A stretch of DNA of 64,000 nucleotides, from positions 1 to 64,000 of the forward strand of contig JBBQMD010000008.1 in assembly GCA_038328575.1 (NCBI GenBank), written 5' to 3'. The notes below the pieces were generated by a model, which was not told where the DNA came from, did no database searches, and saw only the letters and a list, made by a program, of their open reading frames with translations. The stretch's first letter is position 1; each line of letters opens with the position of its first letter. The stretch is from JACVCS01 sp038328575. Lineage in GTDB: Bacteria; Planctomycetota; Phycisphaerae; Phycisphaerales; UBA1924. The translations under genes were made by a program, and so were the position numbers. Positions 17,597-26,293 of this stretch are shown here, piece by piece.

Positions 17597-18220
17597 ATGA
17601 CCAAGACGCTGAATCGCTCGATGATCGCCCTGGCGCTGCTGATGGGCGGGGCGGGCGTGTTGATGGTCGGGCAAGCCGCGGCCCGCAACTCGAACGGGAT
17701 GTTGGTGCCCCCGGCGCCGGTGGTCGCTCTCGTGGACCTGCCCCGGGTCTTTGAGGCGCTGGATGAGCGGACCGTCCGCGAGAAGGACCTGATGGACAAC
17801 GCGACGATCAAGCAGGGCGAGCTGACCGCCCTGGGCAAGGAGATTGAGGAGGAGAGCCAGAAGGCCAAGGTGATGAACCGCGGCAACCAGCAGCAGGCGG
17901 CGGTGCTCAAGCTGCTGGAGAAGCAGGCGGTGGCCAACGCCAAGCGCGGCGCGTACGACGCGATGCTGGATCAGCAGCGGGCGGAGATCTTCAAGTCGCT
18001 GTACTCAAAGGTGGCCGACGCGTCCAAGAAGGTCGCGGAGATGCAGGGCTTCACGCTCGTGCTGGCGGATGACCAGGGGATCACGATCCCTGACGGCGCA
18101 TCGACGGACGCGGTCCGGGGCGTGCTGGGCGGGCGTCGGGTGTTGTACGCCGCGAAGGCGCACGACATCACGCAGGACATCATCAACCAGCTCAATATCG
18201 ACTTCAAGAACAAGCCGTGA
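17597..18220 (+). CDS. OmpH/Skp-family periplasmic chaperone
   Basis: A 207-residue exported protein. The N-terminal signal has hydrophobic core SMIALALLMGGAGVLMVG ending at AAA. The mature part starts with a short strand (VVALVDLPRVFEAL, the standard OmpH opening). Two long Lys/Glu/Ala/Gln-rich helices then form the tentacle-like coiled coil, and TLVLADDQGITIPDG closes the core. Skp-type proteins hold unfolded outer-membrane proteins for BamA. AGGAG lies seven bases before ATG 17597. The gene sits 153 bases after bamA and overlaps lpxD by four bases, the same order as in many Gram-negative bacteria. A GC hairpin (17567-17581) precedes the ribosome site. Confidence 0.88.
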   Translation: MTKTLNRSMIALALLMGGAGVLMVGQAAARNSNGMLVPPAPVVALVDLPRVFEALDERTVREKDLMDNATIKQGELTALGKEIEEESQKAKVMNRGNQQQAAVLKLLEKQAVANAKRGAYDAMLDQQRAEIFKSLYSKVADASKKVAEMQGFTLVLADDQGITIPDGASTDAVRGVLGGRRVLYAAKAHDITQDIINQLNIDFKNKP

Positions 18221-19311
18221 GTGGCGCGACCAGCGCGACTGGCGCGAGTAATCGTTCCGACACATTTGCCCGAGACAGGCGCCCTACGCCGGGTTCGGAT
18301 GCTGGCCCATCCTTCGTGATGACGACAGGTGATATTGCGCGAATGCTTGACGCCCAACTTGACGGGCGCGATGACCTGCGCATCGAGCGCGTCGATTCGT
18401 TTGACAGCGCCGATGCGAACGCGATCACGTTCATCCGCTCGGAGAAGTTCGCCAGCCGCTGGGGCGAGTGCGGCGCGGGCGCGGCATTGATCGCCCGGGG
18501 CGTCAAGACCGAGGGGCACGACCCGGCAACCCGCGCGATCATCTTTGTCGATGATCCGGACCTTGCGCTCACGCGCGTGTTGAACGCGCTGGTGCCGCCG
18601 GACGCGCCGCTGTCGCCGGGCGTGCATTCCACGAGCGTGATCGACCCGAGCGCAACGATCGGGCAGCGGGCGCACGTCGGGCCGTTCTGCGTGATCGGTG
18701 CGGGCGCGCAGGTCGGAGACGACTGCGTGCTTATCTCGCACGTGCATCTCGCGGCGGACGTGCGGATAGGGCGCAACACCACGCTGCACCCGAACGTCAC
18801 AATCTACGCGCACTGCCGGATTGGCGATGACGTGATCCTGCACGCCAACGTGGTCATTGGCGCCGACGGCTTTGGCTACCGGCCCGACCCGAGCGGGCGC
18901 GGCCTGGTGAAGCTGCCGCACAGGGGGATCGTGGAGATTCACGATCGAGTGGAGATCGGGGCCGGCTCGTGCGTTGATCGGGCGCGCTTCGGCGCGACGG
19001 TGATCGGCGAGGGGACCAAGATCGACAATCTCGTGCAGATTGGGCACAACTGTCGCGTGGGGCGGTCGTGCGTGATCTGCGGGTGTACGGGGATCGCCGG
19101 GAGCGTAACAATCGGTGATGGCGTGCAGATTGGCGGCAACTGCGGGCTGGGCGACAATCTCACGATTGGCAATGGCGTAAAGATCGCTGGCAACGCGGCC
19201 CTCATGCACGATGTCCCTGATGGCGCGACGTACGCCGGATACCCGGCGATGCCGGCGCGAGACTACATGCGGATCCTGGGCGCGATGAAGAAGGCCGCGG
19301 GGCTTCGGTAG
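18217..19311 (+). CDS. lpxD: UDP-3-O-acylglucosamine N-acyltransferase
   Basis: LpxD adds the N-linked hydroxyacyl chain in the third step of lipid A synthesis. The 364-residue protein has the N-terminal uridine-binding domain (about 35-130). A left-handed parallel beta-helix follows, with many hexapeptide repeats such as IGQRAH, VGPFCV and IGAGAQV. ANVVIGADGFGYRP and the catalytic histidine in NLVQIGHNCRVG are in place. GTG 18217 overlaps the ompH stop (GTGA), which implies translational coupling. It gives a 34-residue N-terminal tail not usual in the family, so an internal ATG at 18319 is a possible alternative start. lpxC follows with a one-base overlap. Confidence 0.95.
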   Translation: MSGATSATGASNRSDTFARDRRPTPGSDAGPSFVMTTGDIARMLDAQLDGRDDLRIERVDSFDSADANAITFIRSEKFASRWGECGAGAALIARGVKTEGHDPATRAIIFVDDPDLALTRVLNALVPPDAPLSPGVHSTSVIDPSATIGQRAHVGPFCVIGAGAQVGDDCVLISHVHLAADVRIGRNTTLHPNVTIYAHCRIGDDVILHANVVIGADGFGYRPDPSGRGLVKLPHRGIVEIHDRVEIGAGSCVDRARFGATVIGEGTKIDNLVQIGHNCRVGRSCVICGCTGIAGSVTIGDGVQIGGNCGLGDNLTIGNGVKIAGNAALMHDVPDGATYAGYPAMPARDYMRILGAMKKAAGLR

Positions 19312-20321
19312 TGAGCGATGGCGGCGGCAGAGCGGATGTGTCAAATCAAAGGCCTGCTCCTGTGTCTACGTCCGTGCCATGTCGAACACTGAACGGGCCC
19401 GTGCATCTGGGAGGGCGCGGGCTCTTCACCGGAGCGCCGGCGCGGATGACGGTCTTGCCTCGCGAGACGGTGGGGATTGTGTTCCGACGAATCGCCGACG
19501 ACGCGGACCCCGCGGCGGTGATCGAGGCGCCGGCGCTGACCACCCACACGAGGCCGACGCCCGGGCAGCACTACACGCACCTGCTCGATCAGGCGTCTGA
19601 CGATGCAGGCGCTGGCTCGCGCCCGACGGTGGTCGTCGCGATGACCATCGAGCACGTCGTCGCGGCTCTGGCGGGCCTGAGCATCTCACACGCGACGGTC
19701 GAGCTGAATCGCGTGGAGGTGCCGATGATGGACGGCTCGTCGCGTCCGCTGGTGGAGGCGATTGGCACGGTTGGTATTCGCGAGCTGGCGGGCCAATCGC
19801 GCGAGCCACTGGTGATTCGCGAGACGATTCGTATCGGCGATGCGGAGGCGTGGATCGAGGCGGGGCCGAGCGACGCGACTGCGGATCTCCCGCCGCTGAT
19901 GGATATTGAATATCGCCTTGACTACGGGCCGGGCTCACCGATCCAACCGTGGACCGAGCGGTTCATTCAGTATCATCAACTCGACTTCCGGGGCGAGCTT
20001 GGGCGGGCCTCGGCCGAGTACTTCGCGACGCAGATCGCCCCGGCGCGGACATTCAACACGCTGGCGCAGGCGGAGTCCCTGCGGCGGGCGGGGCTGTTTC
20101 AGCACCTGACGTTTGAAGACGTGCTGGTGATCGGGCCGGATGGCCCGGTGGGCACGAGCGAGCGGTTCGAGGGCGAGGCGGCGCGGCACAAACTGCTGGA
20201 CATGATCGGGGATTTCGCGCTGGTGGGCCGCCCGATTGTGGGGCGGATTCGCGGGCACAGGTCGGGGCACGCGCTGAATCACCAACTCGCGGCGGCATTG
20301 TTGGCAACCGACCGGCGATAG
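19311..20321 (+). CDS. lpxC: UDP-3-O-acyl-N-acetylglucosamine deacetylase
   Basis: LpxC is the committed zinc deacetylase of lipid A synthesis. The 336-residue protein shows VAMTIEHVVAALAGL (catalytic Glu and zinc His), VPMMDGSSRPLVEAI, and RHKLLDMIGDFALVG with the remaining His and Asp zinc ligands. The general-base histidine is in the C-terminal GHALNHQLA. The start GTG overlaps the lpxD stop codon by one base. In proteobacteria lpxC lies far away in the cell-division cluster; here it directly follows lpxD, with no fabZ or lpxA next to it. The gene that follows lies 181 bases away, so lpxC probably ends this operon. Confidence 0.95.
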   Translation: MSDGGGRADVSNQRPAPVSTSVPCRTLNGPVHLGGRGLFTGAPARMTVLPRETVGIVFRRIADDADPAAVIEAPALTTHTRPTPGQHYTHLLDQASDDAGAGSRPTVVVAMTIEHVVAALAGLSISHATVELNRVEVPMMDGSSRPLVEAIGTVGIRELAGQSREPLVIRETIRIGDAEAWIEAGPSDATADLPPLMDIEYRLDYGPGSPIQPWTERFIQYHQLDFRGELGRASAEYFATQIAPARTFNTLAQAESLRRAGLFQHLTFEDVLVIGPDGPVGTSERFEGEAARHKLLDMIGDFALVGRPIVGRIRGHRSGHALNHQLAAALLATDRR

Positions 20322-20502
20322 GATTGTGTTTGGGCTTTTCGAGGCTTTGAGCGCGAATCTGGGTCGAGGTGATCCGGGCCGGCGTCTGAGCCGACATTTC
20401 TCATTGCAACCCCGCGTGACGTCGCGAGGTACACCTTGACGCGGCTGGTTTCTGAGGCCGGGCATGTGACGATCGGGCGGAGGCGGGTTGGAGGCGTTTC
20501 TT

Positions 20503-21243
20503 GTGAGTGTTCAACCGATGAGAGCCGATGGCCGAGCACCGCTCCCTGCGCGGGGGGGGCGAGCGTTCACGTTGATCGAGTTGCTGGTGGTGATCGCGAT
20601 CATCGCGGTGCTCATCGGCCTGCTGGTGCCGGCGATGGCGGGTGTGCGGTCGTACGTGCGGAGCGTGAAGTGTGCCGCGAACCTGCGTTCGTTTGGCCAG
20701 TCGTTCCAGATGTACATGAACAATAACAAGGACCTGCTGCCGAACGTGCGGCCGTTTTACGACCCGGCGATTTCATCGAGCACCGACCCGGCGCTGCTGG
20801 ACATCCTCGCCTCGTACATGGATGTTAAAGCGCCGCAGCGCGAGAACCCGGAGGATCCGGACAGCAGGTACATCCCGGCGGACCCGTTCTTCTGCCCCAG
20901 CGACCGCAAGCCCGAAGACGAGGCGGGGCTGAGCCTCGGGATCTCGTACGAGTATTGGCCGGGCATGATGATGGTGTTCGCGGAGGGGCCGCTGCTGGGC
21001 GACAAGTCCAAGGCGCAGCGGATGGTGAGCACATATTGGTCGCAGGGGACGACCATCCCGGTGCTGAGCGATGCGAAGGCTTGGCACAAGCTGGGCGGCA
21101 ATCGCGGGCAGAACGGGCTGTTTTATGGGGACTGGCACGTTGGCGAGGTGGACATCGCGCCGCGTGAGCAGGTCGAGAACAGCGTGCCGATAATCCCCGT
21201 GACGCCCCCGATACCACCGGTGCAGCCTCCACCCGGCGGCTGA
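20503..21243 (+). CDS. Pseudopilin-like protein (type II secretion/prepilin N-terminus)
   Basis: A 246-residue protein with a prepilin leader. A short basic N-terminus ends in GGRAFTLIELLVVIAIIAVLIGLL, whose first half is the prepilin peptidase site (cut before Phe) with the conserved Glu at +5 and a hydrophobic helix. The C-terminal part contains NGLFYGDWHVGEVD, close to the 'FADGHV' ending of the planctomycete DUF1559/prepilin group, and then a Pro-rich tail. GTG 20503 is supported by GGAGG eight bases upstream. These proteins are abundant in planctomycetes and individual functions are mostly unknown. Confidence 0.88.
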   Translation: MSVQPMRADGRAPLPARGGRAFTLIELLVVIAIIAVLIGLLVPAMAGVRSYVRSVKCAANLRSFGQSFQMYMNNNKDLLPNVRPFYDPAISSSTDPALLDILASYMDVKAPQRENPEDPDSRYIPADPFFCPSDRKPEDEAGLSLGISYEYWPGMMMVFAEGPLLGDKSKAQRMVSTYWSQGTTIPVLSDAKAWHKLGGNRGQNGLFYGDWHVGEVDIAPREQVENSVPIIPVTPPIPPVQPPPGG

Positions 21244-21291
21244 GCGAACGCCAACAGTCCTTCATTCAGACGAAGTCATTCCGAGTTCACT

Positions 21292-22266
21292 ATGAACACA
21301 TTCACTTTCAAACTTCAATCTCGGCGCAGCGGGCTGGGGCGATTGCGAGAGTCTCTTGCCGGGTTCGGACAGCGGTTTGACAGCCCGCGCCGCCGCGCTA
21401 TTGGCGGCGCGCTGGTCCTGATGCTTGCGCTGGGCGCGGGGTCGTGGTACTACGTCGCAACGCGTCCGGTCGCGGTACCCCAGGTGCTGGTGGACGATCT
21501 GGAAGACTCGCTGAACTTCATGCTGTTGAGCGATGAGTTCAACAAGCTGCCTTTGAAGCAGCGGCGCGAGCTGCTGCGCGATCTGGTCGCGCGGATGAAG
21601 GGGATGGATTCGGGCGACTCGGCGCTGATGGCCTCGTTCGCGGCGGGGATCATGGGTCCGGCGCGAGCCCAGCTTCAGAAGAACGCCGAGAAGCTGATGG
21701 TCGATCAGTGGGACGAGTTCGCGGCCCAGTACACCGGCGTTCCCAAGGCCAAGCGCGGCGAGTTTTTGGACAAGTCGCTGATCGAGATGTCCAAGATGAT
21801 GGAAGACATCGGCGGCTTTGCGCTGCCGGTGAAGCCCGAAGATCGCCCGGCGATGGCCAAGAAGGACGCCAAGCGGAACCAGGAGCGCAACGCCGGGCGC
21901 GTCAACAAGATGGACGACAACATGGCGATGGGAGCCGCGGGCGCGGTCGTGCGCGGCAGCGAGCTGGCCTCGCCCAAGCAGAAGGCGCGGATGTCACTGC
22001 TCATGCGCGATATGACTCGCCATCTGCGGAACGAGGATGTCGACTCCGGCAAGCCGATCGAACCTCCTGCACCCCCCGCGCCGCCAACGCCGCCAGTCGA
22101 GGAGCTACCGAAGGATCCTGACGCGGACCCGGCGGTTGACCCCAACGCGGATCCGAATGCGGATCCGAACCGAGAGCCGAACGCACCGGCGGCGCCGGGC
22201 GTGGCACCACCCGGCGCGCCGGCATCGCCATCGCCGGCAGCGCCGCCGCCATCGGGCCCGCGTTGA
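21292..22266 (+). CDS. Unknown membrane-anchored protein with Pro/Asp-Asn repeat tail
   Basis: A 324-residue protein not recognised beyond its layout. One membrane helix lies at about residues 38-56. A helical, charged region follows (about 60-240), containing DKSLIEMSKMMEDIGGF and Lys/Asp-rich stretches. The last 80 residues are low-complexity: Pro-rich, then repeated DPNADPN units, then Ala/Pro. The gene starts 48 bases after the pseudopilin gene and could be co-transcribed with it. No Shine-Dalgarno is evident. A cell-surface or periplasmic spacer role is only a guess. Confidence 0.7.
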   Translation: MNTFTFKLQSRRSGLGRLRESLAGFGQRFDSPRRRAIGGALVLMLALGAGSWYYVATRPVAVPQVLVDDLEDSLNFMLLSDEFNKLPLKQRRELLRDLVARMKGMDSGDSALMASFAAGIMGPARAQLQKNAEKLMVDQWDEFAAQYTGVPKAKRGEFLDKSLIEMSKMMEDIGGFALPVKPEDRPAMAKKDAKRNQERNAGRVNKMDDNMAMGAAGAVVRGSELASPKQKARMSLLMRDMTRHLRNEDVDSGKPIEPPAPPAPPTPPVEELPKDPDADPAVDPNADPNADPNREPNAPAAPGVAPPGAPASPSPAAPPPSGPR

Positions 22267-22308
22267 TAGGCGGGGCGGACTGCGCACTCCGGCGCGAGCT
22301 GGGGCGTA

Positions 22309-23682
22309 TTGAATAGCGTGGTGGATACGACACGAGAAGAACGGCTGGACCGCTTGCTGAAAAAGGCGCGGTCGCTGCCGGGCGTGCCCGGCGTGTACCT
22401 GATGAAGGACGCGCAGGGAACGGTGGTCTACGTGGGCAAGGCGCGGGCGCTGCCGGATCGGGTGTCGAGCTATTTCGTGCCCTCGGCAGAACTTGGCTTT
22501 AAGAAGCAGCCGTTGCTTGACATTGTTGACGACTTTGACGTCATCGAGTGCGAGGGCGAGTGGGAGGCGCTGCTCACCGAGAGCCGGCTGATCAAAGAAC
22601 TGCGCCCCGCGCCAAAGTTCAACGCGCGCCTCAAAGACGGCAAGAGCTTTCCGTACCTGGTCATCACCCAGAACGAGGATTACCCGCGCGTGTTCGTGAC
22701 GCGGAATCCGTCTGGCGCTGGCGACGAGGCGCTGACGCGATTGCTGAAGGCGGCGAAGGTCTACGGGCCGTTTACAAATGCCGGCGCGCTACGCGAGGCG
22801 GTGCAACTCCTGCAACGCGCGTTCAAGTTTCGCACGTGCTCGATCGACATCGTCGTTGGCGACCCGCGGAATCGGTTCTTCCGGCCCTGCCTGCTGGCGG
22901 CGATCAATCAATGCACGGCGCCGTGCGCCGAGCGGATCGGCGTAGAGGAGTATGGCGCGGACGTGCAGCGGTTCGCGCGGTTCGTGTCCAGTAAGCGCTC
23001 GGCGATGTTGCGTGAGCTGCGCTCGGAGATGGACACTGCGAGCGGGCTGATGCAGTATGAGAAGGCCGCGAGCGTGCGAGATCAGATCCGTTCGATCGAG
23101 AAGCTCGACGAGCGAGCCGAGGTGAAAGAGGGGTGGCAGCCGGAAATCGAGATCGCGGCGCTGGACCCGGCCAAGGGGTGCGCCGCGCTTCAGAAGATTT
23201 TGGGGCTTGAGCGCGCGGTGCGTGCGATCGAGGGGATCGACATCGCGCACTTGCAGGGCGGGCAGACCGTGGGCAGTAAGGTGTGCTTTGTCGATGGGCG
23301 GCCGTTCAAGGAGGAGTATCGGCGGTACAAGATTCGCTCGGTGGCCAATGACGATTACGCCTCGATCCGCGAGGTGGTGTCGCGCCGGTATCGCGATGCG
23401 GGCGCGGGGCACGAGCTCTTCCCCGACGTGATCATGATCGATGGCGGGCTGGGGCAGTTGCACGCCGCGGAGGAGGCGCTGGCGCAACTGGAGATCCAGC
23501 CGCCGATGGTGATCAGTCTGGCGAAAAAGGAAGAACTGATCTACGTCAGGGCGCGGAGCGAACCAATCCGGCTGGCGCGAACGAACGCGGCCTTGCGCCT
23601 GGTGCAAAGCGTGCGCGACGAGGCTCACCGCTTCGCGCAGTCTTACCACCACCTGCTGCGGAAGAAGGATCTGCTTGACTGA
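22309..23682 (+). CDS. uvrC: UvrC-type excinuclease, shortened form
   Basis: UvrC makes both incisions around DNA damage held by UvrB. The 457-residue protein has the GIY-YIG nuclease (GVY at 28-30, YVG at 41-43, with the Arg in PDRVSSYF and Glu in EALLTESRL). The Cys cluster region (FRPCLLAAINQCTAPC) and a UVR motif for UvrB contact (AASVRDQIRSIEKL) follow. The RNase H-like nuclease keeps its three acid/His residues, in IEGIDIAHLQG, VIMIDGGLGQL and VRDEAHRFAQSYH. Typical UvrC has about 600 residues. This one lacks the C-terminal tandem helix-hairpin-helix and has a shorter stretch between UVR and RNase H domains. The start is taken as TTG 22309; GTG 22318 is possible. Confidence 0.92.
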   Translation: MNSVVDTTREERLDRLLKKARSLPGVPGVYLMKDAQGTVVYVGKARALPDRVSSYFVPSAELGFKKQPLLDIVDDFDVIECEGEWEALLTESRLIKELRPAPKFNARLKDGKSFPYLVITQNEDYPRVFVTRNPSGAGDEALTRLLKAAKVYGPFTNAGALREAVQLLQRAFKFRTCSIDIVVGDPRNRFFRPCLLAAINQCTAPCAERIGVEEYGADVQRFARFVSSKRSAMLRELRSEMDTASGLMQYEKAASVRDQIRSIEKLDERAEVKEGWQPEIEIAALDPAKGCAALQKILGLERAVRAIEGIDIAHLQGGQTVGSKVCFVDGRPFKEEYRRYKIRSVANDDYASIREVVSRRYRDAGAGHELFPDVIMIDGGLGQLHAAEEALAQLEIQPPMVISLAKKEELIYVRARSEPIRLARTNAALRLVQSVRDEAHRFAQSYHHLLRKKDLLD

Positions 23683-23734
23683 CGGAGTCAGGCGGCTGAG
23701 TTCCCAAACACATTGCGACGACACGGGCCGAAGC

Positions 23735-24748
23735 TCATGGCCTGGGCATCGGTGTCGGTGCGATCGTCTGGGGCATCATCTGCTGGCGATTGCCGGGGTC
23801 CATCTGCACCAGCGGCTTCTCGGGCAGGGGCGTCGCAACCTTCTTGAGCACGGCGCTCATCGCCTCGGGCTCCATCGTCGCGAACACTGCGGCGACGGCG
23901 CTGGCGCGGGCATCGTCGTCCTTGGCCGAAGAGATCGCGCCCTCGATCGTGCTGGCCTTGCTGAGGTCGCCAGCCAGGGGTCGAAGCATCGACCACTGCT
24001 TGCCCGTCTCCACAAGCATGCGGTTGAACTCGCGATTGAACTCCATGCACGAGCGCGGGACATTGGCGCGGGCATAGGCGATCATCGAGAGCGTGGGGTC
24101 GCCCTTGCCGCGAACTTGCTCATTGACCTCTTCGGTGATGGCTTTGACGTACGCCGTGCCGCCGTCGATGATGGCTCTTTGTTCTTGAGACGTGATGCCT
24201 CCGCCCTCGGCCATGAACTGCGAGTATGACTTGCTCATGATCACAAGCTTGTTCATGAGGGTGCGCGATGCCACGAGGCGAGCGGGCTCGGCGATCGTGT
24301 TGATGTCGCGAAGCGTCTCACGGAGCTTCAGTGCATCGGTCGGGAACTCGACGATCAGGGCGTCCTGGCGGGCGCGGCGCTCCATGGTCAGCAACATGCG
24401 ACGCTCGATGGTCGAGGGATCCAGCTCGAGCATTGAAAGCGCGGCCTCCTCAGTCGGCACCTGGAGGCGGATGACCTTGCCCTGGGCGTCACGCTTGATG
24501 AGGTCAGGAGCTTTGATCGCAGGAGCCGCGGCCTGGGCGGGGGCAGGCGCCGGGGCCAGCTGCTGCGGGGCACCGGCGGGCGCGGGCATCGGCGTGACGG
24601 TGGGCGTGAGGGCGGGGGCTGGCGGGGGCGTGTACGCCGGGGACTTGTTGGGGGCCTCGGGAACCGTCGGCACAAGCTGCGCGAGCGCGAGCGAGGAGCC
24701 TGCGAAAGCGATAAGTCCACAGATCAGGAGTGAACGTGCAAGCGTCAT
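23735..24748 (-). CDS. Unknown secreted protein with Pro/Ala-rich N-terminus
   Basis: A 337-residue protein of unknown function. A clear signal peptide (MTLARSLLICGLIAFAGSSLALAQ in outline, ending at ALAQ) is followed by about 60 residues rich in Pro and Ala. A soluble helical domain then contains LSMLELDPSTIERRMLLTM and a run of conserved-looking charged helices, and the C-terminus is Pro/Met-rich. ATG 24748 has AAAGG eight bases upstream. The gene converges on uvrC and lies 140 bases downstream of dnaN on the same strand. No catalytic motif is visible. Confidence 0.7.
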   Translation of the reverse strand: MTLARSLLICGLIAFAGSSLALAQLVPTVPEAPNKSPAYTPPPAPALTPTVTPMPAPAGAPQQLAPAPAPAQAAAPAIKAPDLIKRDAQGKVIRLQVPTEEAALSMLELDPSTIERRMLLTMERRARQDALIVEFPTDALKLRETLRDINTIAEPARLVASRTLMNKLVIMSKSYSQFMAEGGGITSQEQRAIIDGGTAYVKAITEEVNEQVRGKGDPTLSMIAYARANVPRSCMEFNREFNRMLVETGKQWSMLRPLAGDLSKASTIEGAISSAKDDDARASAVAAVFATMEPEAMSAVLKKVATPLPEKPLVQMDPGNRQQMMPQTIAPTPMPRP

Positions 24749-24888
24749 GGCGAGGCCTTTCAACAGCGAAGTCAGGGTGCGTCGGCGGGAAGGAAGTATC
24801 GACTGATCGGGCGCTCGGGCTGAGGCCCCCGACATGTGGGGCCAAGGGGGCGGCGGCACGACCGCCGAGTGGAGACTTCTACATCGGC

Positions 24889-26124
24889 TCAGGTCGGCAA
24901 GTTCACCGGCATCAGCACGTACAAGAAATCAGCACCGGCCTTCAGGACGCCGGGCTTGTTCGGGGCCTTGAACTCGATGACGATCTCGGGCTCGTCCAGA
25001 GCTTTGAGCACGTCCGAGAAGAAGTGCGGGTTGAAGCAGATTTCCAGGTCTTCGCCCTCGTAGCCGGCGAGCCCCAGGTCAATTTCCGAGTCGCCAAGCT
25101 CCGGAGCGCGGCTGGAGAGCTTCACGCTTTTGTCCTTGCCTGAGAAGGCCATGCGGATGCCGCGGGACTCCTCGTTGGTGAGCACCGACGCCTGGCGCAC
25201 GGCGGAGATGAGCTCGTCGCGCGATGCGGTCGCCTTTTTGTCCTGGTCCTTGGGGATGACGTCGTCATAGGGAGGGAACGCGCCCTCGACCAGCGTCGAG
25301 CTCAGCACGGCCCGCGGCGGCAACGAGGGCTTTGCGTCCTTGCCGTCCTTCGCGTCTTTCTTGGCGTCCTTGGCGTCCTTGGCTTCGGACATCTCGGCAT
25401 CATCGAACGCGAAGAAGATCCGGTTGTCGGTGATCGCGACGCGCACGGCAGACTCGGGGTTGCCAGCAAGGCGCGTGAAGAGCGAGAGCGCCTTGGTCGG
25501 GATGATGCACGAGACCGGCGTCTCGGAGGCGACCTTGGCGGTCGCGCGGCAGAGGGCGAGTCGGCGCCCGTCGGTGGCGACCATCTCGATCTTCTTGCCG
25601 TCGCGCTTCAGGAGCACGCCGTTGATGGCGTAGCGCGAGGTTTCCTTCGCGGTGGCGAACATCGTGCGGTTGATGAGGCGCGAGAACGTGCCGACAGACT
25701 GGGCAAACTGCGAGCGAGCGTTCGCGACGCCGGTGGCGGGGTTGAACGACGGCACGGGCGGGTAGTCCGCGGGATTGAAGGCGAAGACGCGAAAGCGGCT
25801 GTGCTGAGCGCGGATGTGGCAGGTGTCGTTCTCAAGCTCCAGCGTAACGGTCTTCTCGCGCGGGTCAAACGCCTGGATGATCTGGCGGAGCTTCTCCGCG
25901 GAGATGACCGCGACGCCCGGCTGGGAAATGTCCACCTGGGTGAGGTTGAGCTCCAGCGAGGTGTCGGCGTCGGTGCCGGTGATCTGCAGGTAGCCCACGC
26001 CGCCTTGCTTGGTGGCGTTGAGCTTTAGACACGAGAGCGCGGGGGCGGGCGTTCGAGCCGGGACCACCGCGGACATCAGGTTCACGGCTTCCAGCAGGGC
26101 GTCACGGGCGCAGATGATCTTCAT
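24889..26124 (-). CDS. dnaN: DNA polymerase III sliding clamp (beta)
   Basis: DnaN forms the ring that tethers the replicative polymerase to DNA. The 411-residue protein starts MKIICARDALLEAVNLMSAVVPARTP and ends FLYVLMPVNLPT, both normal for the family. Between are ATDGRRLALCRA (the domain 2 signature) and three repeated clamp domains. A Lys/Asp/Ala-rich insert (EAKDAKDAKKDAKDGKDAK) interrupts the second domain near residue 245-270. The gene is not next to dnaA or recF here. It has no Shine-Dalgarno; TAAACT ends eight bases before the ATG. Confidence 0.96.
   Translation of the reverse strand: MKIICARDALLEAVNLMSAVVPARTPAPALSCLKLNATKQGGVGYLQITGTDADTSLELNLTQVDISQPGVAVISAEKLRQIIQAFDPREKTVTLELENDTCHIRAQHSRFRVFAFNPADYPPVPSFNPATGVANARSQFAQSVGTFSRLINRTMFATAKETSRYAINGVLLKRDGKKIEMVATDGRRLALCRATAKVASETPVSCIIPTKALSLFTRLAGNPESAVRVAITDNRIFFAFDDAEMSEAKDAKDAKKDAKDGKDAKPSLPPRAVLSSTLVEGAFPPYDDVIPKDQDKKATASRDELISAVRQASVLTNEESRGIRMAFSGKDKSVKLSSRAPELGDSEIDLGLAGYEGEDLEICFNPHFFSDVLKALDEPEIVIEFKAPNKPGVLKAGADFLYVLMPVNLPT
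25331..25385 (-). repeat. Nine-base repeat tract encoding the Lys-Asp-Ala insert of DnaN
   Basis: On the given strand the tract is built of imperfect copies of TTGGCGTCC, encoding repeated Lys-Asp-Ala. It is in frame and looks like a coding microsatellite inside an otherwise ordinary clamp gene. Confidence 0.75.
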
Positions 26125-26132
26125 AGCGCGTC

Positions 26133-26138
26133 AGTTTA
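26133..26138 (-). promoter_or_regulatory. Candidate -10 box (TAAACT) of dnaN
   Basis: On the minus strand TGATAAACT ends eight bases before the dnaN ATG, so transcription could begin at or just before the start codon. No good -35 element is seen. Confidence 0.35.
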
Positions 26139-26293
26139 TCACCAGTCGGCGTGTCGCGACGGCCAAACGGATAAGAGGGGTGGCGGGGCTCGGAGAGCGG
26201 GACGCTCGGCACCCCACCGGCCGGGCGGCGGTTCAGACTATTGCGGCAAGACGCGGCCCCCGCCAGCCCAACTGGGCTCCCCGTCCGACCTCG

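Noticed and set aside
26125..26185. Possible DnaA boxes (TTATCACCA at 26136 on the given strand; TTATCCGTT on the other) beside dnaN, hinting at an origin
   Set aside because: Only two imperfect boxes, no AT-rich unwinding region, and dnaA is not adjacent.
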